Source of the DNA: Cryobacterium tagatosivorans
Lineage (GTDB): Bacteria > Actinomycetota > Actinomycetes > Actinomycetales > Microbacteriaceae
Reading direction: 5' to 3'
Assembly: GCF_004402215.1 (NCBI RefSeq)
Contig: NZ_SOEZ01000046.1
Coordinates: forward strand, 1-64,000
Length of the DNA stretch: 64,000 bases
Made by a program: the position numbers and the translations under genes. Shown piece after piece: positions 7,029 to 17,315 of the stretch (within the stretch, counting starts at the first letter, position 1; each line of letters starts with the position of its first letter). Below the pieces are notes generated by a model, which did not search any database, was not told the DNA's origin, and saw nothing but the letters and a program-made list of their open reading frames with translations.

Positions 7029-9671
7029 GTGGGTACCGACGCACCGCGCAGCAGGCGACACCGCAGGGCTCGGACCCTCTTCGCCCTGCTCGGGATCGTG
7101 CTCAGTCTCGTCCTGGTCGCAGCCGGGCTGGGCGTCTGGACCGTCGTGCGCTCCTTCCCGACGCTCTCCGGCGAGGTCGCCCTTCCGGGGCTCGAAGCCG
7201 ACGCCACCGTCTACCGCGACGACGCCGGGATACCGCAGATCGTCGCGAAGACGTCGGCGGACCTGTTCATGGCGGAGGGGTACGTGCACGCCCAGGACCG
7301 TTTCTGGGAGATGGACTTCCGCCGGCACGTGACCGCCGGGCGCCTCTCCGAGCTGTTCGGGGAGAGCCAGGTCGGCACGGACACCTTCATCCGCACCCTC
7401 GGCTGGCGGGCGATCGCCGAGCAGGAGGTCAAGCTGCTCGACCCGGTCACGCTCGGCTACTACCAGGCCTACGCCGACGGCGTCAACGCCTACCTGGCCA
7501 CCCACAAGGGCAGCGACCTCTCCCTCGAGTACGCGGTGCTCGGCCTGCAGAACGCCGGCTACCAGCCCGAACGGTGGACGCCGGCCGACTCCGTCGCCTG
7601 GCTGAAGGCGATGGCCTGGGACCTCCGCTCCAACCTCGACGACGAAGTCGACCGGGCGACGCTCGCCGCCACGCTCACCCCCGAGGAAGTCGCCGAGCTG
7701 CACCCGGACTACCCGTACGACACCCACCCGACCATCGTCGACGGCATGCCGCCCGCCGCCACGGTTGCCGAAACCGCTGCCGCGCCCGCCCCGAGCGAGC
7801 CGCTCGAGAGCACCGCCCTCGCCTCCCCCCTGGGCGACCTGCGCGCGGCGCTGGCCTCCGTGCCGGAGCTGCTCGGACCGGCCGGCGAGGAGATCGGCTC
7901 GAACTCCTGGGTGGTCTCCGGCGCGCACACCGACACCGGCAAACCCATCCTTGCCAACGACCCGCACCTCGGCCCGGTCATGCCGTCGGTCTGGTACCAG
8001 GTCGGCCTGCGCTGCGAAACGGTCAACGCCGACTGCCCGTTCGACCTGGCCGGCTACGGCTTCACCGGCATGCCGGGGATCATCATCGGCCACAATGCGC
8101 GCGTCGCCTGGGGCTTCACGAACCTCGGGCCGGATGTCGCCGACCTCTACCTCGAGAAGGTCACCGGCGACACCTACGAGTACGACGGTGCGGCGAAGCC
8201 GATGGTCGTCCGGAACGAGAAGATCACCGTCGCCGGGGGGCCGCCGGTGAAGATCGAGATCCATTCGACGGAGCACGGCCCGATCGTGAGCGGGCTCGAG
8301 GGGTCGGCGTTCCCGGGGATCGCGAGCGACTACCCCGTCGCCGCCGGGCTGCCGGCCAGCCCGGCTCCCGCGGTTCCGGCCGCGCCGGCGGCCGAGCCGC
8401 CGGCAACCCCGGCAGCGGCCGTTGCCCCCGCCGAATACCAGCTCGCCCTGCAGTGGACAGCGCTGACGCCGGGCCGCACGGCATCCGCGATCTTCGCCCT
8501 CAACGCGGCGACGGACTGGGAGAGCTTCCGGGCGGCGGCCGAGCTGTTCGAGGTGCCGTCGCAGAACCTGATCTACGCCGACGTGGACGGCAACATCGGC
8601 TACCAGGCGCCGGGACTCATCCCGATCCGCAAGAAGGGCAACGGCACGGTCCCGGTGCCCGGTTGGACGAGCGACTACGGCTGGACCGGGTTCATCCCCT
8701 TCGCCGCCCTCCCGACGACGTTCAACCCGCCCAGCGGGCTCATCGTCACGGCGAACAACGCGCCGGTCGGGGCCGACTACCCGCACCTGATCACGGCGGA
8801 CTGGGACCTGGGCTACCGCGCGAGCGAGATCACCTCGCGCCTGCAGGGCCTGATCGACGCCGGGACGCCGGTGACGACCGACACCATGAGCGAGATCCAG
8901 GCCGACAACTTCAGCGCGGCCGCGGCGGCCCTCGTGCCGGTGCTGCAGGAGGTGCGCGTGTCCGGCAAGGCCCGCGAGGCGCAGGCGCTGTTCGACGACT
9001 GGGACTACCAGGTCGACGCGGACAGCGCGGCGGCGGCGTACTTCAACATCGTCTGGCGCAACCTGCTGGTCAACATGTTCGACCACAAGTTCCCGGAGGG
9101 GTCGGGGCTGACCGGCGGGGACCGGGCATTCTCGATCGTCGAGTCGCTGCTCGACCAGCCCGACTCCGACTGGTGGGTCAACGACCGGATCGGCGCCGTC
9201 GGACGCGACAGCATGCTCACCAAGGTGATGACCCGCGCCGCCGCCGAGGGCGCCGACCTGATGGGCGCGGATGCGTCCGCCTGGGAGTGGGGCAAGCTCC
9301 ACACGCTCGAGCTGACGAACTCGAGCTTCGGCGAGTCGGGCGTCGCCCCGATCGAGTGGCTGTTCAACCGCGGGCCGTACGAGCTCGCGGGCGGATCATC
9401 CGTCGTGAACGCCATCGGCTGGGACGCCTCGGTCGGCTACACCGTCGACTGGGTGCCGTCGATGCGGCAGGTGATCAGCCTCGCCGACTGGGACGACTCC
9501 ACCTGGCTGAACCTGGCCGGCGAATCCGGGCACGCCTTCCACACGAACTACGTGGACCAGATGCCGCTCTGGCAGCGCCAGGAGACGCGCCCCTGGCGCT
9601 TCAGCATGGCCGACGTCAAGAAGGCCGCCACAGACACCCTCCACCTCCGCGCCAGCGCCCGCGAAGACTGA
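7029..9671 (+). CDS. Penicillin acylase family Ntn-hydrolase, membrane-anchored
   Basis: An 880-residue S45-family hydrolase with an N-terminal membrane anchor (about 16-40), so its body lies outside the cell. The alpha domain has the HAQDRFWEMD motif (87-96). The predicted self-cleavage site is Gly290-Ser291 in GSNSW, leaving Ser291 as the N-terminal nucleophile. A spacer peptide rich in A and P (about 240-260) precedes it. A second Ala/Pro-rich insertion near residues 440-470 is probably a surface loop. The family hydrolyses amides such as penicillins, acyl-homoserine lactones or lipopeptides; the substrate is not readable here. GTG start with AAGGGAG 5 nt upstream. Confidence 0.88.
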   Translation: MGTDAPRSRRHRRARTLFALLGIVLSLVLVAAGLGVWTVVRSFPTLSGEVALPGLEADATVYRDDAGIPQIVAKTSADLFMAEGYVHAQDRFWEMDFRRHVTAGRLSELFGESQVGTDTFIRTLGWRAIAEQEVKLLDPVTLGYYQAYADGVNAYLATHKGSDLSLEYAVLGLQNAGYQPERWTPADSVAWLKAMAWDLRSNLDDEVDRATLAATLTPEEVAELHPDYPYDTHPTIVDGMPPAATVAETAAAPAPSEPLESTALASPLGDLRAALASVPELLGPAGEEIGSNSWVVSGAHTDTGKPILANDPHLGPVMPSVWYQVGLRCETVNADCPFDLAGYGFTGMPGIIIGHNARVAWGFTNLGPDVADLYLEKVTGDTYEYDGAAKPMVVRNEKITVAGGPPVKIEIHSTEHGPIVSGLEGSAFPGIASDYPVAAGLPASPAPAVPAAPAAEPPATPAAAVAPAEYQLALQWTALTPGRTASAIFALNAATDWESFRAAAELFEVPSQNLIYADVDGNIGYQAPGLIPIRKKGNGTVPVPGWTSDYGWTGFIPFAALPTTFNPPSGLIVTANNAPVGADYPHLITADWDLGYRASEITSRLQGLIDAGTPVTTDTMSEIQADNFSAAAAALVPVLQEVRVSGKAREAQALFDDWDYQVDADSAAAAYFNIVWRNLLVNMFDHKFPEGSGLTGGDRAFSIVESLLDQPDSDWWVNDRIGAVGRDSMLTKVMTRAAAEGADLMGADASAWEWGKLHTLELTNSSFGESGVAPIEWLFNRGPYELAGGSSVVNAIGWDASVGYTVDWVPSMRQVISLADWDDSTWLNLAGESGHAFHTNYVDQMPLWQRQETRPWRFSMADVKKAATDTLHLRASARED

Positions 9672-9675
9672 CCCA

Positions 9676-9738
9676 CGCCGAACCGTGAGTTTGGCACCTT
9701 CCCGGGCCCCACGAAGGTGCCAAACTCACAGTTCGGCG
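9676..9738. repeat. Intergenic inverted repeat, family A copy 1
   Basis: Left arm 9676-9701 (CGCCGAACCGTGAGTTTGGC then ACCTTC) and right arm 9713-9738, with one mismatch and an 11-nt GC-rich loop. It lies between the convergent penicillin-acylase-like gene and gltA. The left arm is identical over 26 bp to the copy at 57241-57266. Confidence 0.85.
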
Positions 9739-9752
9739 GATGGGGATGGGGG

Positions 9753-11060
<1,308 letters not shown>

Positions 11061-11160
11061 GGCGCCTCCTTGAAGTATGGCGGCGACGATGTCGCTACCT
11101 GATGGTCTGTGGCGGTCCGCCGCAGAACACTCCTGGTGCATGGCAACGTCAACCGGCTAC

Positions 11161-11183
11161 AGCCTAATCGCCCCCGCAGCCTA
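11161..11183 (-). promoter_or_regulatory. Candidate gltA promoter, two TAGGCT hexamers
   Basis: On the minus strand TAGGCT occurs at 11183-11178 and again at 11166-11161, 17 bp apart. Either fits a -10 box and would give a leader of roughly 95-110 nt for gltA. This is a pattern match only. Confidence 0.3.
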
Positions 11184-11269
11184 CTGTTGCATCCGCCAAG
11201 AGTTCGGCGGGTTCGTTGGTGATGTTCCACAACGGCTCCCGACCGGCTCGACCGGCTCGACCTCCGCGG

Positions 11270-12370
11270 TCAGGAGCGCAGGCGGGACGCGGCGGCCGCG
11301 ATCCGTTCGTCGGTGGCGGTGAGCGAGAAACGCACGTGCTCGGGGTAGATGTCGCCGTAGAACGGGCCGGGTCCGGCGAGGATACCCAGGTCGGCCAGGC
11401 GGCCGATCGACGCCCACGCGTCCACGCCCTCTGTGGCCCAGAGGTACAGCCCGGCCTCGCTGTGGTCGATCCGGAACCCGGCCTCCCGCAGGGCCGGCAG
11501 CAGCACCTCACGGCGCGCCCGGTAGCGCTCCCGTTGCACGTCGACGTGCTCGTCGTCGCCGAGCGCGGCCGCCATGGCAACCTGCAGCGGGGCGGGGAGC
11601 ATCAGCCCGGCGTGCTTGCGCACGGTCAGCAGCCGGCCGAGAACATCGCCGCAGCCGGCCGCGAAGGCGCCGCGGTAGCCGGCCATGTTGGACTGCTTGC
11701 TCAGCGAGTAGATAGCGAGCACATTGTCGCGGTTGCCCCTGATCACCCGGGGGTCGAGGATGCTGGGGATCCGCGTTGTCGACCACGGTGCATCCCAGCC
11801 GAGCTCGGCGTAGCACTCGTCGCTGACGATCACGGCGCCGAGTTCACGCGCCCGGTCGACGGCGCTGGTGAGTTCCGTGACGGTGAGGACCCGTCCGTCC
11901 GGGTTGCCGGGGCTGTTCAGCCAGATCAGTTTCGTCGTGGCCGGCCACTCCGCCGGGTCGTCGGAGGCCAGCGCCGTGGCGCCGGCCATGGCCGCGCCGA
12001 TCGCGTAGGTCGGGTACGCAGCCCGGGGGTGCACCACGGTGTCGCCCTCGCCGAGGCCGAGCATGAACGGGAGCAGGGCGACGAGTTCCTTCGACCCGAT
12101 CGTGGGCAGCACATTTCGCTCGGTCAGGCCGGTGACGCCGCGACGGCGTTCGTACCAGGCGATGATCGCGCGCTGCAGCTCGGGCGTTCCGGCCGTCTGG
12201 GGGTAGGAGTGGGCGTCGGTGGCGCCCGCGAGGGCCCGCTGGATCACGCCGGGCGTGGCATCCACCGGCGACCCGATCGACAGGTCGACGATGCCGCCCT
12301 CGTGGGCGCGCGCCCGGGCGGCAAACGGGACCATCTGGTCCCAGGGGTAGTCGGGAAGCGGCTTGAGCAC
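11270..12370 (-). CDS. dapC: N-succinyldiaminopimelate aminotransferase
   Basis: A 366-residue class I/II PLP aminotransferase. It makes N-succinyl-LL-diaminopimelate from the keto form using glutamate, between DapD and DapE. The PLP lysine is in SLSKQSNMAGYR, and NSPGNPDG is the cofactor-binding Asn motif. The GTG start at 12370 gives an N terminus (LKPLPDYPWDQ) of the usual DapC type and lies 8 nt after the fdxA stop. No good ribosome site is visible, so translation may be coupled to fdxA. The fdxA-dapC pair is a common actinobacterial arrangement. Confidence 0.9.
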   Translation of the reverse strand: MLKPLPDYPWDQMVPFAARARAHEGGIVDLSIGSPVDATPGVIQRALAGATDAHSYPQTAGTPELQRAIIAWYERRRGVTGLTERNVLPTIGSKELVALLPFMLGLGEGDTVVHPRAAYPTYAIGAAMAGATALASDDPAEWPATTKLIWLNSPGNPDGRVLTVTELTSAVDRARELGAVIVSDECYAELGWDAPWSTTRIPSILDPRVIRGNRDNVLAIYSLSKQSNMAGYRGAFAAGCGDVLGRLLTVRKHAGLMLPAPLQVAMAAALGDDEHVDVQRERYRARREVLLPALREAGFRIDHSEAGLYLWATEGVDAWASIGRLADLGILAGPGPFYGDIYPEHVRFSLTATDERIAAAASRLRS

Positions 12371-12378
12371 GCGGGCGG

Positions 12379-12702
12379 CTAGTGCGTGACCTGCGGCGGG
12401 AGGACCGCGATAACCGGGTGGTCCTTCGGGATCACGCCGATCTTCGCCGCGCCGCCCGGCGAACCGATGTCGTCGAAGAACTCCACGTTGGCCTTGTAGT
12501 ACTCGGCCCACTTGTCCGGCAGGTCATCCTCGTAGTAGATGGCTTCGACGGGGCAGACCGGTTCGCAGGCGCCACAATCGACGCATTCGTCGGGGTGGAT
12601 ATAGAGCGAACGTTCGCCCTCGTAGATGCAATCGACCGGGCATTCATCGACGCAGGCGCGGTCTTTCACGTCAACGCAGGGTAAGGCAATGACGTACGTC
12701 AC
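12379..12702 (-). CDS. fdxA: 7Fe ferredoxin
   Basis: A 107-residue electron carrier. The N-terminal half carries Cys9, Cys17, Cys21, Cys25 and then Cys40, Cys43, Cys46, Cys50 (CVDCGACEPVCP). By homology to 7Fe ferredoxins, Cys9/17/50 bind a [3Fe-4S] cluster and Cys21/40/43/46 a [4Fe-4S] cluster. The acidic C-terminal region (YYEDDLPDKW) is typical of the actinobacterial type. GTG start with AAGGGA upstream. It is first in an operon with dapC; the electron partner is not identified. Confidence 0.93.
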   Translation of the reverse strand: MTYVIALPCVDVKDRACVDECPVDCIYEGERSLYIHPDECVDCGACEPVCPVEAIYYEDDLPDKWAEYYKANVEFFDDIGSPGGAAKIGVIPKDHPVIAVLPPQVTH

Positions 12703-12768
12703 AGTGAGCGGATTCCCTTCAGGAGCCGGATTTCCAGTCTAGGCTGGTTCGGCGCATCCGCGATCGGT

Positions 12769-13704
12769 TCACCGCTTCGCGGGCAGATTCGGCCAGGAGA
12801 GCACGAACGTCGCCACGAGGGCGGGCACGATCGTCCAGAGCGTGCCCGGCAGGCCCGCCGGGATGAGCACGGACCCGCCCGTGCTCCGCAGCGACAGCAG
12901 GAAGATCGCGCCGAGCAGGCCGATGGCGGCGGACAGCACGGCCATCCGGTCGCCGAACACGAGGCGCAGCCCGACCAGGAGCGCCGTCACCGCCAGGAGC
13001 GCGAGGATCAGGCCGATCGGGACCGTCACCGGCCCGATGACCAGGACGCCCTGGTGGGCGACCGTGCCGAGCAGGCCGAACGCGACGCCGAGGACCAGGG
13101 AGACCGCCGCGGTGGCCAGGCGGGCGCCCCTGGTCGGCGGGATGTCCGGGACCAGGCGGGCATCGGGCTCGCGGCGCAGAAACGTCTCGGTTCCGGTGAC
13201 GGCGAGGAGCGTGCCATCCGGCAGGCCGACGGCGCCGTCGGTGACCGTCCACCGGCACGGGTAGGCGGCGAGGGCTGCGCGCTTGCACTCCAGCACGTCG
13301 CTGACGTCGATGGCGACCAGGCGACGGCCGGCGGCCTGGGTCACCCGGCGGGCGAGGAAGACGGGCGCGCCCAGCGCGTCTGCCGCCCGGGTCGCGGACT
13401 CCCGCAGGCCGTCCTCGGCCGAGCCGATGACCACCGCCGTGGCCCTGGCCTCGGCGACGGCCTCCCGGAGTGCCGAGTCCCGCTCGGCGGATGCCGCGGG
13501 AAGCGTCCGCGACTCGGTCACGGCCAGCTCGGCCAGTCCCGCGGCGGCGGCATCCGCTTCGCCCTGCGCCAGGGCGCCGAACAGCACCGTGACCCCGGCG
13601 CCGTCGGCACGGAGCCGGGCGATCGTGCCGCCGGTCAGCAGCGCTTCGTCGCCGGGCCGGTCGAGCACGAAGACCACGCGTTCCTCGCTGCCGGACATGA
13701 CCAT
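12769..13704 (-). CDS. Membrane protein with a degenerate PIG-L-like domain
   Basis: A 311-residue protein in two parts. Residues 8-180 resemble a PIG-L/MshB-type N-acetylglucosaminyl deacetylase fold: the order of strand, acidic motif, glycine loop and helix (DRPGDEALLTGGTIARL) is kept. The zinc motif HPDDE reads RPGDE (residues 16-20), so a metal-binding His and an Asp are missing and catalysis is unlikely. Residues 190-305 form four membrane helices. The function is unknown; a binding or scaffold role is inference. It stands alone, divergent from efeU; the iron box lies in the shared intergenic region. Confidence 0.7.
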   Translation of the reverse strand: MVMSGSEERVVFVLDRPGDEALLTGGTIARLRADGAGVTVLFGALAQGEADAAAAGLAELAVTESRTLPAASAERDSALREAVAEARATAVVIGSAEDGLRESATRAADALGAPVFLARRVTQAAGRRLVAIDVSDVLECKRAALAAYPCRWTVTDGAVGLPDGTLLAVTGTETFLRREPDARLVPDIPPTRGARLATAAVSLVLGVAFGLLGTVAHQGVLVIGPVTVPIGLILALLAVTALLVGLRLVFGDRMAVLSAAIGLLGAIFLLSLRSTGGSVLIPAGLPGTLWTIVPALVATFVLSWPNLPAKR

Positions 13705-13804
13705 CGGGACCCCAGTGCTTTGTTACGCGTGTTACGGGCCAATCGCCCTCGTTCAAAAGCATAACTGGACAGGATCCGGCGCTCGCGGTTAGGGTGGAAG
13801 GAAG

Positions 13805-13823
13805 TAAGGTTAGCCTTACCAAC
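13805..13823. promoter_or_regulatory. Iron box (IdeR/DmdR/DtxR-type operator)
   Basis: The 19-bp site TAAGGTTAGCCTTACCAAC agrees at 14 positions with the DtxR-family consensus TTAGGTTAGGCTAACCTAA and is itself a near palindrome. It lies 41 bp before the efeU start. The Fe(II)-loaded repressor is expected to shut off efeUOB when iron is plentiful. Confidence 0.75.
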
Positions 13824-13864
13824 CTCACCCCGAACCGACCGGCCCGAACCAACCAGGAAGACCC

Positions 13865-14731
13865 GTGCTCGCAAACTATCTGATCGGCCTGCGCGAAGGT
13901 CTCGAAGCTGCCCTCATCGTCACGATCCTGATCGCGTACATCGTCAAGATCGACCGCCGCGACGTGCTGGCGCGCGTCTGGCTCGGCGTCGGGCTCGCCG
14001 TGCTCCTGGCGCTCGGCATCGGCGCCGCACTCACCTTCGGCACGGTCGGCCTGTCGTTCGCGGCCCAGGAGACCATCGGCGGCGTGCTGTCGATCGCCGC
14101 GACCGGCCTGGTCACCTGGATGGTGTTCTGGATGCTCCGCACCGCACGCGACCTCAAGGGGCACCTGCACGGCAGCATCGACCGCCACCTCGTGGGCACC
14201 GGGATGGGTCTCGTCCTGGTCGCCTTCCTCGCCGTGGGCCGCGAGGGCATCGAGACCGCCCTGTTCATCTGGGCGGCCGTGCAGGCCAGCGGCGAGACCA
14301 CCTTCCCCCTGCTCGGCGCGGGGCTCGGCATCCTCACGGCCGTCGCCCTCGGCGCCCTGATCTACGCCGGGATGCTCCGGATCAACCTGGCGAGGTTCTT
14401 CACCTGGACCGGCGGCATCCTGATCCTTGTCGCCGCGGGCGTGCTCTCCTACGGTGTGCACGACCTGCAGGAGGCGGGCATCCTGCCCGGCCTGCACCAC
14501 CTCGCGTTCGACGTGAGTGCCGCGATCCCGCCGGACAGCTGGTACGGCACCCTGCTCAAGGGCACGCTGAGCTTCTCCCCCGCCACCACCTGGCTCGAGC
14601 TCGCGGCCTGGCTGGCGTACCTCGTGCCGACCATGACCCTGTTCATCCTGAAGAGCCGGCAGGGCCGGCCACGCCCGGCCGCCGCATGCACGGAAGGCGC
14701 CGCGGCTCCCGTCGTGGCCTCCGCCCGCTAG
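13865..14731 (+). CDS. efeU: Iron permease EfeU/FTR1 family
   Basis: A 288-residue membrane permease with seven predicted helices. Both iron-conducting REGLE-type motifs are present: REGLE near residue 11 ([11 protein letters not shown]) and REGIE ([10 protein letters not shown]) in the fourth helix. With EfeO and EfeB it imports iron across the membrane. GTG start with CAGGAAG upstream. It is first gene of efeUOB: efeO follows after 32 bp, and efeB overlaps efeO by 4 bp. Control by the iron box at 13805-13823 is likely. Confidence 0.93.
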   Translation: MLANYLIGLREGLEAALIVTILIAYIVKIDRRDVLARVWLGVGLAVLLALGIGAALTFGTVGLSFAAQETIGGVLSIAATGLVTWMVFWMLRTARDLKGHLHGSIDRHLVGTGMGLVLVAFLAVGREGIETALFIWAAVQASGETTFPLLGAGLGILTAVALGALIYAGMLRINLARFFTWTGGILILVAAGVLSYGVHDLQEAGILPGLHHLAFDVSAAIPPDSWYGTLLKGTLSFSPATTWLELAAWLAYLVPTMTLFILKSRQGRPRPAAACTEGAAAPVVASAR

Positions 14732-14763
14732 CCCCGCTCCCGCTACCCCACTTAAGGACTCCC

Positions 14764-15936
14764 ATGCGCGCCCGCCTCGCCCTGCCCACCGCCGCCTGCT
14801 CCGCCGTTCTGCTGGCCCTCACCGGCTGCGTCGCCAACGGAGGCGGCACGGATGCCACGCACGCCTCGCTGACCGTCGACAGCAGCGCCACGGAGTGCGC
14901 CGTGTCGGCCGCGGAGGCGCCGGCCGGCACCGTGCGCTTCCGGGTGACGAATTCCGGCGACAAGGTCACCGAGTTCTACCTGCTCGCCGACGACGGCCTG
15001 AAAATCGTCGGCGAGGCCGAGAACATCGGCCCCGGCCTCAGCCGCGACCTGGTCGTCGAACTCGAGCCCGGAAAGTACTTCACCGCCTGCAAGCCGGGCA
15101 TGACCGGCGACGGCGTCGGCAAGGCGGCATTCACCGTGACGGAGTCGGGCGCCGCCGGCGAGATCGACGCCGACCTCGCCGCGCGGATCGACACGGCCAA
15201 CTCCGGCTACGCCGCCTACGTGCGGGACGTGGTCGCCGAACTCGCCACCGGCACCGACGCCTTCGCCGCCGCGTACGTCGCCGGGGACGACGACCTCGCG
15301 CGCAGCCTCTACGCCCCGACCCGCGCCCACTGGGAGCGCGTCGAGACCATCGCGGAGTCCTTCGGGGACCTCGACCCGAAGCTCGACCTGCGCGAAGCAG
15401 ACCTCGAGGAGGGCCAGGAGTGGACCGGCTGGCACGCGATCGAGAAGGACCTCTGGCGCGCCGAGGCCGAGGCCGGCTTCCAGGCCTACGACGCCGGGAA
15501 GCGTGCGCACCTGGCCGGCCTGCTCGTCGCCGACACGCAGACCCTGAAGGGCAAGGTGGCGGACCTGAGCTTCACCCTGTCCCAGCAGACCAACGGCGCG
15601 ATCGGGCTGCTCGAAGAGGTCGCCTCCGGCAAGGTCACCGGCGAAGAGGAGTTCTGGTCGCACACCGACCTCTGGGACTTCCAGGCCAACGTCGACGGCG
15701 CCAAGGTGCTCTACGCCGGTGTGCGCGACATCCTGGTCGAGAAGGACCCGAAGCTCGCCCGGCAGCTCGACACGGAGTTCGGCGCGCTCCAGGCGCTCCT
15801 CGACGAGCACCGGGTGGACGACGGGTTCGCCTTGTACACGGAGCTGTCCGGCGCCGACATCCGTGCCCTCGCCGACCAGGTCAACGCCCTCGGCGAGCCG
15901 CTCAACCGGCTCACCGCGACGCTCGTCATCTCGTGA
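14764..15936 (+). CDS. efeO: Iron uptake lipoprotein EfeO (cupredoxin plus imelysin domains)
   Basis: A 390-residue exported lipoprotein. The signal peptide ends in the lipobox LTGC (Cys about 21). An N-terminal cupredoxin-like domain (about 32-125) is followed by the imelysin/M75 domain, whose metal motif HxxE appears as GWHAIEKDL. It is thought to bind iron outside the membrane and pass it to EfeU. The ATG at 14764 is chosen because the signal peptide begins there and TAAGGAC precedes it. Its stop overlaps the efeB start (GTGA). Confidence 0.92.
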   Translation: MRARLALPTAACSAVLLALTGCVANGGGTDATHASLTVDSSATECAVSAAEAPAGTVRFRVTNSGDKVTEFYLLADDGLKIVGEAENIGPGLSRDLVVELEPGKYFTACKPGMTGDGVGKAAFTVTESGAAGEIDADLAARIDTANSGYAAYVRDVVAELATGTDAFAAAYVAGDDDLARSLYAPTRAHWERVETIAESFGDLDPKLDLREADLEEGQEWTGWHAIEKDLWRAEAEAGFQAYDAGKRAHLAGLLVADTQTLKGKVADLSFTLSQQTNGAIGLLEEVASGKVTGEEEFWSHTDLWDFQANVDGAKVLYAGVRDILVEKDPKLARQLDTEFGALQALLDEHRVDDGFALYTELSGADIRALADQVNALGEPLNRLTATLVIS

Positions 15937-17219
15937 GCGGCGCTTCTCTGCCCGACGCGACGCGCGGCGTCTCCCGGCGGGGCCTGCTCGGCCTGGCCGG
16001 AGCGGGCCTGGCCGGGCTCGGGCTCGGCGTCGCGGGTGACCGTGCGACCATCGCCGCGACCGGGGGCACCGGCACGGCGTCCGCGAGCAGCTACCCGTTC
16101 TACGCCGGGCACCAGGCCGGCATCGTCACCCCCGCCCAGGACCGCCTGCACTTCGCGTCGTTCGACCTCACCCCTGGCACGAGCCGGGCGGAACTGATCG
16201 AGTTGCTGCGCGACTGGACTCTGGCCGCGGCGGCCATGACCGCCGGCCGGGACATCGGCGAATTCGGCGCGGTTGACGGTCCGTACGGCGCACCGCCGGA
16301 GGACACCGGCGAGGCGCAGGGCCTGGACCCCGCCGGCCTGACCATCACGTTCGGCTTCGGGCCGACCCTGTTCGAGACAGCGGACGGCACGGACCGCTTC
16401 GGCCTCGCCGCGCAGCGACCGGCCGAACTTGTCCACCTGCCGCATTTCCCCGGCGACATGCTCAAGGAAGGGCAGAGCGGCGGGGATCTCTGCATCCAGG
16501 CCTGCGCGAACGACCCGCAGGTGGCCGTCCACGCCGTGCGGAACCTGTCCCGGATCGCGTTCGGCCGGGCCGCCATCCGCTGGTCCCAGCTGGGCTTCGG
16601 GCGCACCTCGTCCACCAGCACGAGCCAGGCCACCCCGCGCAACCTGTTCGGGTTCAAGGACGGCACGGCGAACATCAAGGCCGAGGAACCCGCCGCCGTC
16701 AACGACCAGGTGTGGGTCCAGCCCGGGGACGGCCCCGCCTGGCTGGCCGGCGGCTCCTACCTCGTGACCCGGCGCATCCGGATGACGATCGAGACCTGGG
16801 ACCGCACGATCCTGCGCGAACAGGAGGCGATCATCGGCCGCAGCAAGGGCGAGGGCGCGCCGCTCTCCGGCGGCTCCGAGTTCACGGAGCCCGACTTCAC
16901 GAAGACGGGTGAGGATGCTGCCCCGCTGATTGACCGGGCCGCCCACGTCCGGCTCGCTCATCCGACCCGGAACGGCGGACACCGGCTGCTGCGCCGCGGG
17001 TACAACTTCGTCGACGGCAATGACGAGCTGGGCAGGCTCGACGCCGGCCTGTTCTTCATCAGTTTCCAGCGGTCGCCGGAGCAGTTCTCCGCCGTGCAGC
17101 TGAGCCTGGCCCGGAACGACGCCCTGAACGAATACACCCGGCATGTCGGGTCGGCGCTCTTCGCGGTCCCGCCCGGCGCCAGGGAAGGCGCCTACATCGG
17201 GCAGGCGCTCTTCACCTGA
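15933..17219 (+). CDS. efeB: Deferrochelatase/peroxidase EfeB (DyP-type), Tat-exported
   Basis: A 428-residue dye-decolorising-type haem peroxidase. The N terminus carries a twin-arginine signal (SRRGLLGLAGAG, Arg15-Arg16), so the folded protein leaves through the Tat system. The family GxxDG motif is present as GFKDG, and a proximal haem His is expected in the C-terminal domain. In efe systems it oxidises Fe(II) or handles haem to feed EfeO/EfeU. The GTG start at 15933 overlaps the efeO stop by 4 bp, so translation is coupled. Confidence 0.92.
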   Translation: MSGASLPDATRGVSRRGLLGLAGAGLAGLGLGVAGDRATIAATGGTGTASASSYPFYAGHQAGIVTPAQDRLHFASFDLTPGTSRAELIELLRDWTLAAAAMTAGRDIGEFGAVDGPYGAPPEDTGEAQGLDPAGLTITFGFGPTLFETADGTDRFGLAAQRPAELVHLPHFPGDMLKEGQSGGDLCIQACANDPQVAVHAVRNLSRIAFGRAAIRWSQLGFGRTSSTSTSQATPRNLFGFKDGTANIKAEEPAAVNDQVWVQPGDGPAWLAGGSYLVTRRIRMTIETWDRTILREQEAIIGRSKGEGAPLSGGSEFTEPDFTKTGEDAAPLIDRAAHVRLAHPTRNGGHRLLRRGYNFVDGNDELGRLDAGLFFISFQRSPEQFSAVQLSLARNDALNEYTRHVGSALFAVPPGAREGAYIGQALFT

Positions 17220-17235
17220 CCGGGGGCCGTCCCTC

Positions 17236-17290
17236 CGGTTGAGTCGCGGCCCCTCAATCCGCAAACGAAGGTACTTTCTCCGCAACTGAG
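17236..17290. repeat. Decayed inverted repeat, family C copy 1
   Basis: CCGGTTGAGTCGCGG at the left and GAAGGTACTTTCTCCGCAAC at the right match the arms of the intact family C element at 42731-42795. The inner ~12 bp of the left arm is lost. It lies between the convergent efeB and lipoprotein genes. Confidence 0.55.
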
Positions 17291-17315
17291 CGAGCAGCGC
17301 CGCCCGCGGGGCGAA

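Noticed and set aside
7574..9688. A 704-codon Arg/Pro/Gly-rich frame inside the penicillin-acylase-like gene
   Set aside because: Out-of-frame reading of GC-rich codons. The acylase frame carries all family motifs.
13805..13823. Family-type intergenic palindrome like the others
   Set aside because: It is short, matches the DtxR-family consensus and sits upstream of an iron operon, so it is an operator rather than a member of the long-palindrome set.
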